Shown: positions 1 through 9,573 of the stretch, piece by piece
Position numbering within the stretch: the first letter of the stretch is position 1
How the letters are laid out: every line of letters starts with the position of its first letter
Source: an uncultured Prevotellaceae bacterium
GTDB lineage: Bacteria > Bacteroidota > Bacteroidia > Bacteroidales > Bacteroidaceae
DNA length: 64,000 nucleotides
Assembly (NCBI GenBank): GCA_947167515.1
Contig: CAMVIM010000022.1
Location: forward strand, 1 to 64,000
Direction of reading: 5' to 3'
The notes under the pieces: model-generated
What the model was told of the DNA's origin: nothing
Seen by the model: only the letters and a program-made list of their open reading frames with translations
Database searches by the model: none
Position numbers and translations under genes: made by a program

Positions 1-304
1 GGCGGCTTTTTCTATACTACTATATAAACTTGCCAACGCAATTCGGGGATGAACCCTTTTTTCTTCCTTTTTGCTTGGATAAAAGAATAAAAAATCTTTA
101 ATTTGCAATTGACTCGGTTAGCCCCACAAGGGTGACCAGTCATGACTTTTTGAAATAGGACGTTTACGAACGTTATCTTCTGTCGTCGAATCTCGCAGTT
201 CAAAGTACAGGAAGATACGCAACCGGAACGTCCACGTAGGGGTATATTGTACCCTGTCCACACTTATATATAAATATGTGTGGATGTGGTGTATCATATA
301 TCAC

Positions 305-396
305 GGCGTGGGCTAACTCGAGTTGCTTATCCCTGTACAAGGCAATGCGAGAGCCCGGCGGCGGGATAGGCAAACACCGTAGAGCACTCCCACGTC
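305..396 (+). other. candidate structured RNA / hairpin-rich non-coding region
   Basis: Nested complementarity: GGCGTGGG (305-312) with CCCACGTC (389-396, one G.U); inner TTGCTTATCCC (323-333) with GGGATAGGCAA (363-373). Separate hairpin CCACAC..GTGTGG at 258-283. No convincing ORF. Confidence 0.4.
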
Positions 397-592
397 TGAG
401 TCTTACTTAATTTCCTAAATATCTGTATATCAGAATACTTTACTCACAACAAAGGTATTGCGATACCACGATGTTCCCAATGGTACAGCAACACTTTGTT
501 ATCTTTAATTTAGTTGTATTCAGCCTCTAAATACTCCTTCAAAGATGGAAATCCCATTAAAGGTTTATTGACACTATTTTGGGATCAAATTA

Positions 593-883
593 CTATTGTT
601 CTGCATTGATCTCATTTTGTGCATATGTGATAGCATCGCTCTTTATCTCGTCCTCGTTTTCGACGGTGTCAAGAACCTTGTCTGCTAACCAAATGGTCAG
701 AAGTTCTTTCTCGTCTATCTCGAAGAGTTTTGCCATAATAGGGATTTGGCACCGTTTTGCCTTACGCTCGCCACGCTCTATCTTACTATACATAGGGGTA
801 TCAATTTCTAATGCTGCTGATAGCTGTCGCTGCAGCAGGCCATGCTCCTCTCTGAGCTCTTTTATTTTCTTTCCAAATATCAT
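593..883 (-). CDS. XRE-family helix-turn-helix transcriptional regulator
   Basis: 96 aa; KIKELREEHGLLQRQLSAALEIDTPMYSKIERGERKAKRCQI is a classic XRE HTH. Confidence 0.85.
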   Translation of the reverse strand: MIFGKKIKELREEHGLLQRQLSAALEIDTPMYSKIERGERKAKRCQIPIMAKLFEIDEKELLTIWLADKVLDTVENEDEIKSDAITYAQNEINAEQ

Positions 884-974
884 GTTCGTTTCTCTTTTCT
901 TATCTTACACTTCGACTAAATGTTCGACTAGAACTGGAGGAAAATGACTACTTTTACGAATAGAAGCCTTCAAC

Positions 975-1056
975 TAGTCATTTGCTAGTCGCTAATAGTC
1001 ATTTTTTAGTCATTTATTTGTCTACTAGTCATTCTTTAGTCATTTTCTAGTCATTT
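975..1056. repeat. array of TAGTCATT repeats at ~11-bp period
   Basis: TAGTC starts at 975, 986, 996, 1007, 1026, 1037, 1048; most followed by ATT. Confidence 0.8.
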
Positions 1057-2718
1057 ACATGCAAACCATAACTTTCCTCTAAGAACGACAGAGCCTTCAG
1101 TATTCATTTCACTAAGGATATTGCCAAGCAAACGAAGGTTTTGCTCTTGGCTATTTCTTTGGGGAAGTGCATCTTTGAGATAATCCAATAAGGAGTTCTT
1201 CTTTGTACCATCCTCCCCTGCATTCTGAATAAACTGTAAGGCCATCTGCTTGATCTTGTCGCGTTCAAGCCCTTTCACCTTGGTATATTCAGGCAATTGT
1301 TTCGTTTGCCTTGCAATGTTCAGGGATATGGTCAGGTCTGGATATTCACCCTCTACCAAACCGCGCTCCAAGAGATTCTTGGCATCACTTTCATTCAGTC
1401 TATGACCTTTCTGCACAGCATCAAGCAAGATGCAGTCTTCCAAAGACAAGTCTTTGTTCTCTTTCAGGAGCTTGGTGTACTTCTCATTGATGGCGTTTCC
1501 ATACAGACGGACGGCAACCTCCTTATTGGCAGCGTCAATCTCATAATCCGGCATGGGGAAATGCCGTTTCCACTGCTCATTGAATATCTTTCGGATGCCA
1601 CGACCAACGATGTCAATCATATTGAAGTTCACCATCGCATTGCAAAGACATTCATTGCGATAGTGTCGTTGTGGACCATGTGTTGCCAATGCCTTTTGCA
1701 GGGAGCCAGGGATAAAACTGCCTCCATTAGCGTAATACAGGAATCCTGGATTCTCCACCAGATTGATTCTCTCTTGCAGGGTATAGTCCTGATGTGCGAT
1801 GCAGTTATGAAGCACTTCGCGCATGGAATAGTCATCGTATTGCTGCATTACATCAGGGAACATCGTGCCGCCTGGCATCTCACGCATCGTCAGGTTATGC
1901 ACTTTGGCGAGTATCTGGTCAACTGTCAAGATAAATGGTGCCGTGAAGTGTTCATAGTCAACCACATCTTCGTGTTCATCACGTAGTGACCAAGTTACCC
2001 TCACTACAGCAGGACGGAGTTTGAACACAGAAACAGGCTTACCCAGCAGAATGATGGCAGCACGAGTGATTCCACCATCAATCATCACACCTGCATTACT
2101 CAAAAACTCCTCTACTGACCACGCATTCACCTCTGCTGCAGGAATACGGCTGTGCACCTTCTTGAACATCACCTTTGCTTTGGCAATGGCGACTTCATCC
2201 AAATCATCTATCGTAGCATTAGGCACGATTACGGCCGACCAGTCAGTATCTGTGAACAATGGCTCATCTAAGATGGCATTCAATCGTTCCTGTGTCAACT
2301 CCACCAAAGAGTCCTCTATCCGTTGCCATGCCTTATCGTGAGCATAGACAGGACGTTTGGGCTGATGTTTTGGAATACTAATCACCCACACCTTCTTCTT
2401 TGTGTCGTCTGTGACATACTCCTCGATGTCCAGTCCCTCGCTCGACAGATTCGTGCAGCGTTCCGTCAATCGGAGGATAGCCTTTTGGCGGTCATAGTTA
2501 TAGGTATCTGTGCCGACAATCTCCAGTGTCTTGTCATGCACACCCACCACAAGAAAACCACCCTCCATGTTGGCGATAGCCGACACGTAGGAAATCACAT
2601 CATCCTTCTCGTCCCCACAGAACGAGTTCTTCAGATTCTTAAATTCCTTCCACTCACACCGAGTATTCTCCTGTGGGAACTCGCGGAGCAGGTATTGTTG
2701 TAATTCGAGTTCGGTCAT
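1051..2718 (-). CDS. AlbA_2 (Schlafen-type) domain / RecG-like ATP-binding protein
   Basis: N-term TRCEWKEFKNLKNSFCGDEKDDVISYVSAIANMEGGFLVVGVHD matches the AlbA_2 pattern; central HATPase/RecG-like region (MREVLHNCIAHQDYTLQERINLVENPGFLYYANGGSF). Confidence 0.8.
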   Translation of the reverse strand: MTELELQQYLLREFPQENTRCEWKEFKNLKNSFCGDEKDDVISYVSAIANMEGGFLVVGVHDKTLEIVGTDTYNYDRQKAILRLTERCTNLSSEGLDIEEYVTDDTKKKVWVISIPKHQPKRPVYAHDKAWQRIEDSLVELTQERLNAILDEPLFTDTDWSAVIVPNATIDDLDEVAIAKAKVMFKKVHSRIPAAEVNAWSVEEFLSNAGVMIDGGITRAAIILLGKPVSVFKLRPAVVRVTWSLRDEHEDVVDYEHFTAPFILTVDQILAKVHNLTMREMPGGTMFPDVMQQYDDYSMREVLHNCIAHQDYTLQERINLVENPGFLYYANGGSFIPGSLQKALATHGPQRHYRNECLCNAMVNFNMIDIVGRGIRKIFNEQWKRHFPMPDYEIDAANKEVAVRLYGNAINEKYTKLLKENKDLSLEDCILLDAVQKGHRLNESDAKNLLERGLVEGEYPDLTISLNIARQTKQLPEYTKVKGLERDKIKQMALQFIQNAGEDGTKKNSLLDYLKDALPQRNSQEQNLRLLGNILSEMNTEGSVVLRGKLWFACK

Positions 2719-2721
2719 ATA

Positions 2722-3555
2722 TCAATAAAGGTCTTTGAAATTATAGTAGTTGTAGAACCTGTTATGCAAATTCTCTAGTAACTGTTGAATGTAATAAGCC
2801 ATTATTGACTTCGTTGAATCAGTAATGGGGATGTTTAATTGTTTTAACTGATTATCCACCAGACTAGAAATATTTCTATTGGGATTGAATGTTTCATCAA
2901 AAACGCTTTCAGCAGATAACGCTTGAAAAGGAGAATACCCATTATCATCCTTCACTTCATTTTGCAAAGCAGTGAGGGCCTGTGAAATATCTAGTAAATT
3001 GAAGTATTTATCGTAAAATGCAAGAAAGCCTCTACATATTTCGTCAGAAGTAACCTTTCTCGTTGTACAGATAAACGCTCTGTATGGAGCACGTTTTTCA
3101 GGATTTATCGCGGAAATCATGGCAATACTCTTACACATTGCCATCACCACAAATAATAAATGGCCTGTTTTAATATTGAGAGGTCTAATAATGTTGTAGA
3201 AATCCTTCCACTTAAGAATTTCTCCATTATTGAAACCGATACCTTCGTCATAGCCGTGGGTCTCGAGTTGTAGGGTAAGAATAGTCCCCTCCGACAATGA
3301 CTTTTCAATGTCCTGTACTGCCAAATGGAAATCATCTGAGGAATTGACATCATAAAAGGAAGAGAATGATTCTCGTTTATGATATTCTTTATATTGGAGA
3401 ACATCATGATACAGAATCTCTCCTGTTTTGACATCGTTGGGGTTAAGTGACTGCACCACGATAATACCCCATCGTTTAATCTCCGTATTAGGTTTATTCA
3501 TTGCTGAATGTTTTTTAACAGGATTGATGACAAGTAAACTTAAATTTTTTATCAA
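2722..3555 (-). CDS. putative caspase/CHAT-like cysteine protease
   Basis: LTLQLETHGYDEGIGFNNGEILKWKDF (candidate His) and GHLLFVVMAMCKSIAMI (candidate Cys) with CHAT/C14-like spacing. TTG start preceded by AGGAGGG; ATG at 3499-3501 also possible. Confidence 0.55.
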   Translation of the reverse strand: MIKNLSLLVINPVKKHSAMNKPNTEIKRWGIIVVQSLNPNDVKTGEILYHDVLQYKEYHKRESFSSFYDVNSSDDFHLAVQDIEKSLSEGTILTLQLETHGYDEGIGFNNGEILKWKDFYNIIRPLNIKTGHLLFVVMAMCKSIAMISAINPEKRAPYRAFICTTRKVTSDEICRGFLAFYDKYFNLLDISQALTALQNEVKDDNGYSPFQALSAESVFDETFNPNRNISSLVDNQLKQLNIPITDSTKSIMAYYIQQLLENLHNRFYNYYNFKDLY

Positions 3556-3556
3556 T

Positions 3557-6454
3557 TCATTCCCTCCTGATTATTTTGCAGCTCTCCATAAATGCTCCTT
3601 CTGCAATAATGGTTTGCTTTGGAACAACAACTGTTTTAAAACCACATAGTGTAAAAGCACCTTCTTCGATCTTTTCCAAAGAATCAGGCAAATAGATGTC
3701 TGTTAATTGCTTGCACCAAGAAAATGCATCTTTCTTTATTATTTTTACACCTTCTGGAATATGTATGTGATTAAGTTTCTCACAATCTTTAAATGTTTTC
3801 TCTTCTATCGTTTGTAAAGACGATGAAAGCTTGACATATTCTAGATTCTTACTATAGTCAAATGCAGATTCACCCAATTTTATGACAGAGTCTGGCATCT
3901 CAATTCTTTTTACATATGACCATGCAAAAGCCGACTTTCCTATTTCAACAATAATGTCGTTTAGTATTATTTGGCTTATGATTGTATGCTCAAAAGCTGA
4001 TTCTCCAATATAGATCACATGAGGGGGGAGTTTGACAGGACCACCCGAAGAAATTTCGTAGAAAGAAAATCTTCCAATTTCTTTAACAGTGGAAGGAAAG
4101 GTCATCGGCTTCTTGTCAACAATTCTATTTATGTCTTTAATAACCGATAATATCCTTGTTTTGGCTTTATCGTATAAAATGCCATCTTCTACACAGAATC
4201 TAGAAGAATTGCAAGAAAGATTGACATCGCAAGAAACAAAAGGATTTCCTGTAATTTTAATAACCGATGCAGGTATAGAAAATTTTCCAAGATCAGTTTG
4301 CCAGAATATGAAATTGCCAATGATTTTAACCGTATTTGGTAATATGATTTGCTTGTCTTTGGAACCATTTGAGAATGAATTGTCACAAAGAATCTCTACT
4401 CCTGACTTTATAGTATATTGTTCAAGATTATCCTCAAATGAAAGAAACTTTTTCCCATCTTTAGAATAAGAAGCTTCACCTCTATCCCATTCATCATGTT
4501 CTTCATTTTCAGCTTCGCCCCAATCAATAACTTTTTCGTCCCAATCTTCTTGAGTTATAACACTTAGACCATAGTCTTTCTTAAGATTCTCAATGTATTT
4601 TAAATCTTCTTTAGGAGGGGCTAAAATGTTATTCTTTTCAGAAGCATTAGCAATTGATTTCTTTTTGTCTTCGAGAACAAATATATTATGAAGTATTTCT
4701 TCCTCACTTATGCTCGTATCTTCTAATTCGATTATAAGATCTGATAGTTGTTTTGACAATTTACTCTGATAATATTTTAGTTGTCCTGCCGGGACAAAAA
4801 TCGCCTTCAAATTTTCACATCGGACGATGGCTGTAGGTTCTATAACACTTGTTTTGCCTTCAAAGATAATAGCGGTCAGATTCTTGCATGCAGAAATGGC
4901 ATTTTCTGCTAATGCTACAATAGAATTTGGCAGTTTAATCAGTTCTACTTCATTATGGCCGCTTATAGCACCGCGACCAATAATTCTAACTCCATTCGGA
5001 ATGATCTTTGTTTTCTTCTCTAAGTCTATATTTGCTACATATAATGTCTTGTCAACAGAAAGAAGTTCACCATCTGTTATTTTGAAATATGGTGTGTCGC
5101 AACAAACTTTATTATAATAGCCAAATGGAGCCCCAAAAGGATTGCCCGTAATATATTTTACAGATGATGGAATTGTCATATTATGTGGACTAAGGAACAT
5201 AAATGCATTGTTACCGATAGCATACACAGAATTAGGAATACTTATTGTATGTTCGAATCTGTTATTATAGTCATCATAAGCATTGTCACATATAATAAGT
5301 GTCCCAGGTCTCGGATTTATGTCAATTTTCTCATCCTTTCCACCTGCACCATTCCATGTTGACAGAAGTTTCTTTCCATCTGCACTATACATCTTTCTTG
5401 CAGCTAAGTCACGCATGACATCATTCGTTTCTGGTTTTTCTGTCAGAGCAAAAGTGGATCGATAATTTTTATATTCTGAAACATAATCTTTTTGGGGGGA
5501 AGTCGAATTTGACTCCAATTGGGATAAAATCTCCTCTGTCGTCTTTTTCTTCGGTGACCAAACAGGACGTATTGCCATTCCATGCCATCTCTGACCATTT
5601 TCTTTCGCTGACTTATTATCCTTGTTAAAAAAAAGATATTTTGCTTCATTGCGGTCGGAACTGGCAATTCCTGTCCAATAGAAACCAGCCTCGATTGATT
5701 TCTGTTCATCTACAACATTCTCACCTGTTACAGGCAAGAAGATAAAATTACCATTATGTCCTTTTACCTTATATCCATTAATTCCTTCAATGACAGTCCA
5801 TTCCCATTCGCATTTTTCTAAAAGCTCTTTTATTTCGTGCATTTGTGGCATTCGCCAATATTCTCCCCAAAGAAATGTAGCGGCATCAAAGTTTTTAATT
5901 GCGCATATTGACAGTTCATCATTCCCAAGAATTTTATTCAAATCCCAGGACCACTTTTCGTTCAGGAAACAATCCGCATATCGAAAAAGTGTTCTTTGGT
6001 ATTTATCACCCCATGCAAACTTTCCGCCCTTATCTCCAATAGTCTTTGCAAACAGATTTGTATCTGCCCACATAACAGAAAGACCAAGATCAACTTTATT
6101 CTTTTGCCTACTCTTCTCGTCATCAAGGACGGCTTGTTTCTTATCTTGAATAGCCTTTTCTTTGACTCTTATCTCTTCTTTTTCCTTTGCGGCAATCTTT
6201 CGTTTATATTCTGGATTCGCCTCAGGATTGAACCAGTAATATATCTTTGCACCAATGCCTAAAACAAACAATATAATAAATGCTAATATGATTAAACCAA
6301 CAAATAATAATATGCCATTTAGTGCTCTATCAGCACCTCCTGCAACAGCGTCATCATCGTAATAATCATATTGAGTTTGACTAAATAGAAGCACCTGATG
6401 TAATAATGCTATTATAATAGTGCAAAAACGTTTGATAAAAATCATGTTTTTCAT
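3557..6454 (-). CDS. membrane-anchored FISUMP-domain + BspA-type LRR_5 protein
   Basis: N-terminal hydrophobic segments; VDLGLSVMWADTN / EYWRMPQMHEIKELLEKCEWEW / GFYWTGIAS / RWHGMAIRPV (FISUMP); then many LRR_5-type repeats (SVKYITGNPF, TVKIIGNFIF, SAFEHTIISQI). Confidence 0.8.
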   Translation of the reverse strand: MKNMIFIKRFCTIIIALLHQVLLFSQTQYDYYDDDAVAGGADRALNGILLFVGLIILAFIILFVLGIGAKIYYWFNPEANPEYKRKIAAKEKEEIRVKEKAIQDKKQAVLDDEKSRQKNKVDLGLSVMWADTNLFAKTIGDKGGKFAWGDKYQRTLFRYADCFLNEKWSWDLNKILGNDELSICAIKNFDAATFLWGEYWRMPQMHEIKELLEKCEWEWTVIEGINGYKVKGHNGNFIFLPVTGENVVDEQKSIEAGFYWTGIASSDRNEAKYLFFNKDNKSAKENGQRWHGMAIRPVWSPKKKTTEEILSQLESNSTSPQKDYVSEYKNYRSTFALTEKPETNDVMRDLAARKMYSADGKKLLSTWNGAGGKDEKIDINPRPGTLIICDNAYDDYNNRFEHTISIPNSVYAIGNNAFMFLSPHNMTIPSSVKYITGNPFGAPFGYYNKVCCDTPYFKITDGELLSVDKTLYVANIDLEKKTKIIPNGVRIIGRGAISGHNEVELIKLPNSIVALAENAISACKNLTAIIFEGKTSVIEPTAIVRCENLKAIFVPAGQLKYYQSKLSKQLSDLIIELEDTSISEEEILHNIFVLEDKKKSIANASEKNNILAPPKEDLKYIENLKKDYGLSVITQEDWDEKVIDWGEAENEEHDEWDRGEASYSKDGKKFLSFEDNLEQYTIKSGVEILCDNSFSNGSKDKQIILPNTVKIIGNFIFWQTDLGKFSIPASVIKITGNPFVSCDVNLSCNSSRFCVEDGILYDKAKTRILSVIKDINRIVDKKPMTFPSTVKEIGRFSFYEISSGGPVKLPPHVIYIGESAFEHTIISQIILNDIIVEIGKSAFAWSYVKRIEMPDSVIKLGESAFDYSKNLEYVKLSSSLQTIEEKTFKDCEKLNHIHIPEGVKIIKKDAFSWCKQLTDIYLPDSLEKIEEGAFTLCGFKTVVVPKQTIIAEGAFMESCKIIRRE

Positions 6455-7263
6455 TCTTTATTCTCCTTTCTGTTTAATCTTGAATAAGTTTCCGAAAAAA
6501 GTTCATGTGGATAGTCATCCAAAATAATATCTTCAACATTAACATCCTGTACGGGGCTATCGGGTGGACATTTTGTAGTACAAACATAGCTGATAATGTC
6601 CTCTAAAAAACTATAATCGTTATCATTGAGTGAAAAAATGCCATAGTGATAAAAATCATTCAAGTCTCTGCTCTTATTTTGAATCATCCAAAAGAATAGG
6701 ATAATTCTTATTGATTCAGGAATAATGCATGACAATTCTGTTAGCCTTAGTTGTTTGTTTGCTTTTGACAAAGACTTATCATGAATGATGAAATTGATAC
6801 TTAGATGCGTGTATTGTATAAGATATTTTAGGCTATTGAGTTCTTCTGCAATAGTCGAATAATAATATATACAGACTTTTACGATTCTATCATATTGGTA
6901 ATCACTTAAACTAGAAAAAGGTTCCTTAAAATGGTCACATATTTTTGAATAAATAGAATCGAGTTGTGTTCGTTTATCTTCAGATAATGAACGTATTGTA
7001 TTAATCATTATAGCAACATGCTGCTCTGTTCTAGCTATCTCATTTGTATTTCTTTGCTCACGATACGTCACAAAAATGAAAGCAATAGATAGTATGCTCA
7101 CACAGATGGCAGCATAATTTCCAAACGCTCCCCAGTCTGAAGATTCTTTTGAAACATCTGCTCCCCAAAAACTTGCAAAATAGAAAAGTAAAAGAATAAT
7201 TACTATCCCAACGGCTGTAAATATAATTTTCCTATCAGACATATTGTTACTTACTTTATACAA
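6451..7263 (-). CDS. two-TM membrane protein resembling putative phage abortive infection protein (putAbiC-like)
   Basis: Two N-terminal hydrophobic helices with SSDWGAFGNYAAICVSILSIAFIFVTYREQRNTNEIAR between/after them; 4-bp overlap with the downstream gene. Confidence 0.5.
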   Translation of the reverse strand: MYKVSNNMSDRKIIFTAVGIVIILLLFYFASFWGADVSKESSDWGAFGNYAAICVSILSIAFIFVTYREQRNTNEIARTEQHVAIMINTIRSLSEDKRTQLDSIYSKICDHFKEPFSSLSDYQYDRIVKVCIYYYSTIAEELNSLKYLIQYTHLSINFIIHDKSLSKANKQLRLTELSCIIPESIRIILFFWMIQNKSRDLNDFYHYGIFSLNDNDYSFLEDIISYVCTTKCPPDSPVQDVNVEDIILDDYPHELFSETYSRLNRKENKE

Positions 7264-7720
7264 AATACTGTTGTTAAACTCTCAGACAATTTCAGCCTTA
7301 ACACCTCGTTATTGTAGAACTCAAACTGAAACTAAACTCACCCTCTGGTTCATAAACTTTCAGTTCTTGCAATTGAAATGAAGGGCAGAATCCGCATCAG
7401 CACCTTTTTACCGTTTTTTATTGATGGATTCTCTTTGCTTCATATTGTCATATAAATCAGCGTGGGCTTTCCTTGTTTGAGATTGTCATATTTTGGACAC
7501 AAAATTACAAATATAATTTAAAATAACATCAATGAATGGCAAAAATCAGTGTTTTTTAACGGGATTTATATCGGAAGCGTTTAAAAGCAGTCCCGGTTTA
7601 TCAGAAATCGCTACGAGAATCAGGGGACGTTCTTTGATCCGAAAGCAACACTTAGGGCTGAAGATAGAAGAAGGACTCCCCGAGAGTTAAAATGGATGGA
7701 ATAAAAAAGTTGGAGGAATA

Positions 7721-7752
7721 TTTGTAAGAATAAAGACAAAGAGCTAACTTTG
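7721..7752 (+). promoter_or_regulatory. Bacteroidetes-type promoter (-33 TTTG, -7 TAACTTTG)
   Basis: TTTG 7721-7724, 20-bp spacer, TAACTTTG 7745-7752. Confidence 0.6.
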
Positions 7753-7769
7753 CAAAAAAAGAATGAACG

Positions 7770-7910
7770 ATGACATATTTGAACCAGTTCCATAAAGAGG
7801 CGGTGGAGAGGAAACTTCGGAAAATGGCAGAATCCATGAAGTCGCCAATGAACTCCATCGACGCTGCCAACTATATGAAGCGCAACTTCGAGATGGCCAA
7901 GGGAATGTAA
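7770..7910 (+). CDS. small hypothetical protein (46 aa)
   Basis: MTYLNQFHKEAVERKLRKMAESMKSPMNSIDAANYMKRNFEMAKGM downstream of a good promoter; overlaps another open frame. Confidence 0.3.
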   Translation: MTYLNQFHKEAVERKLRKMAESMKSPMNSIDAANYMKRNFEMAKGM

Positions 7911-8401
7911 ATCATCTTGATATCGAACAACGAGTTGCAGAACAATATGCCAAAGAAACGGGCATGTGGATAACGATGGACGATGTTCTCGACTTGGGTG
8001 TGCCAGGGCCAAGTGGAAACGAAAATGACACCTATGTTTCAAACGATATCATTTATAAGGTGAACAACCTATTCAATACAGGTAGCATTCTTCGTTTGCT
8101 TGATAGAATAATATGGCATAATAATCTTTTTTATGAAACATCTTATAACTTGTACGGCTTTACAGGTTTTGAAGGTCGTACCATTATGCCAGTGCTGCAG
8201 CAACGATTGGTGAAAGATGCAGTCCCTGCTACAACTGTTGAGATTGAAACCTATATGGCTGCTATTGGATTCACTAAGCAGAATAATGAAGGTAGATATA
8301 CAAATGCAGAGTATGAAGTGTGGGATGTTGTTCCCCGCAATGTGTTGAGAGACAAGGATGGGGATATTTATGTGATTGATGCAGAAATGAAAAGATTGTA
8401 A
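7796..8401 (+). pseudogene. fragment of putative polyvalent protein kinase-like domain (mobile-element associated)
   Basis: Frame open upstream of the listed ORF (...VNHLDIEQRVAEQYAKETGMWITMDDVLDLGVPGPSGNENDTYVSNDIIYKVNNLFNTGSILRLLDRIIWHNNLF...PRNVLRDKDGDIYVIDAEMKRL); in-frame stop at 7793-7795 and no good start. Confidence 0.5.
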
Positions 8402-8410
8402 GAAGGAGAA

Positions 8411-8730
8411 ATGAATAGATTCTTGCTTCAATATGTCTATGTACTGTTGTTGATTGTCACTTTGCAGTCATGCGGTACTTGTTCACATCGTCATGTGGGC
8501 ACAAATGGTGCAGGGGTCTCTCAAGTGAGTCATGGGCGAGAGGTGTGGATGGTGATGATTCCAAAGGAATTGGTTTTATCTGTAGAAATACGGATGGGAA
8601 CAGGAAGAAGGATTTCTATGTTAATACGATTAGGCAAGTTGAAAGAATCACTGGCTATCAGTTCTTCCCAAACTTGAGCGATTCTATTCGAGATCAAGTG
8701 TATGACATAGATGATATCAATGTGTGGTAA
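8411..8730 (+). pseudogene. truncated, frameshifted DNA/RNA non-specific endonuclease-like lipoprotein
   Basis: Lipoprotein signal MNRFLLQYVYVLLLIVTLQSC in one frame; nuclease-like C-terminus GIGFICRNTDGNRKKDFYVNTIRQVERITGYQFFPNLSDSIRDQVYDIDDI in another. Confidence 0.5.
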
Positions 8731-8872
8731 CTTTAATGTATACAAGGAGGAACATAGCTTCTCTCTTCATACCCACACACCACTATTTATAACTCCCTTC
8801 CACATCCTCCCCCACTCCCCTGCCATGTCTTCACGCTTCTGTCAGTCGTTATCTCTCGGTTCTGTCAGGCAT

Positions 8873-9052
8873 CACTTCAAGGGTAATAACGAGTGAGAGA
8901 GCGAGGTTGATACGGGTGAGAGGCTGGGGAGGATGCAGGTGACAGAGGGAGGAGGATACGGGTGCGAGATGGAGGGGATGACGAGTGGACGAACGTGGTG
9001 GATACGGGTGTACGATCGTGATGGATACAGGTGTGCGTTCGGTGAAGAGGTG
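8873..9052 (-). repeat. degenerate 23-bp tandem repeat (about 7 units)
   Basis: Minus-strand units start CACCCGTATCC; plus-strand units end at 8895, 8918, 8941, 8964, 8987, 9010, 9033, each 23 nt. Confidence 0.85.
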
Positions 9053-9118
9053 AAAGGGGGGCATTACACAAAACAAAGATAAAAATGGGACGAAAGAGAG
9101 CTGATTTTCATGTGAAAT

Positions 9119-9176
9119 TGCACGAAAACGGTCGCTAACATAGTAAAAACAACCCCTCTGCGACCGTTTTCGTGCA
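9119..9176. repeat. perfect 17-bp inverted repeat
   Basis: TGCACGAAAACGGTCGC (9119-9135) / GCGACCGTTTTCGTGCA (9160-9176). Confidence 0.9.
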
Positions 9177-9205
9177 TTTTTCTTGGCGGTTTGAAGAAAA
9201 AGAAG

Positions 9206-9275
9206 TACTTTTGTATCACGAGAACCCGCCAAGCCTCTCAACGATGCTTAAATCGGCGGGTCGTTTTATTTTTAT
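9206..9275 (+). other. -7 box followed by hairpin and T-tract (possible tiny RNA)
   Basis: TACTTTTG (9206-9213); ACCCGCC (9224-9230) / GGCGGGT (9255-9261) then cgttttattttt. Confidence 0.35.
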
Positions 9276-9449
9276 ACAATGAGTAACAGAATTACATACC
9301 AAAAGACATACACCAATGCACACGATCTAACCCAACACATTAGTTCTGAAGTAACCTTTTAAGCCCCATGAAGAGGGGTTGAAATGTTAAAAGAAGCGGG
9401 GTGGTAAAAAAATGGTGATGATAAAATTGGTTGTTTGTGTAAGAGTGCT

Positions 9450-9457
9450 TACCTTTG
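9450..9457 (+). promoter_or_regulatory. -7 box TACCTTTG
   Basis: TACCTTTG upstream of the 9574 gene, leaving a leader of >100 nt. Confidence 0.5.
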
Positions 9458-9573
9458 TGCCAAATTTCATAGGGCCGTGATAATAACTACTGAGACAGTA
9501 GCCTCCGGATTACAATTACACCTTATCAGGACATTTAGTTAGTTACGAGAATTCAACAAAACAAATAAGGCCT

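Noticed and set aside
8849-9241. 130-aa minus-strand ORF
   Set aside because: Covers the 23-bp repeat array; low-complexity Pro/Ser/Thr-rich translation with no domain.
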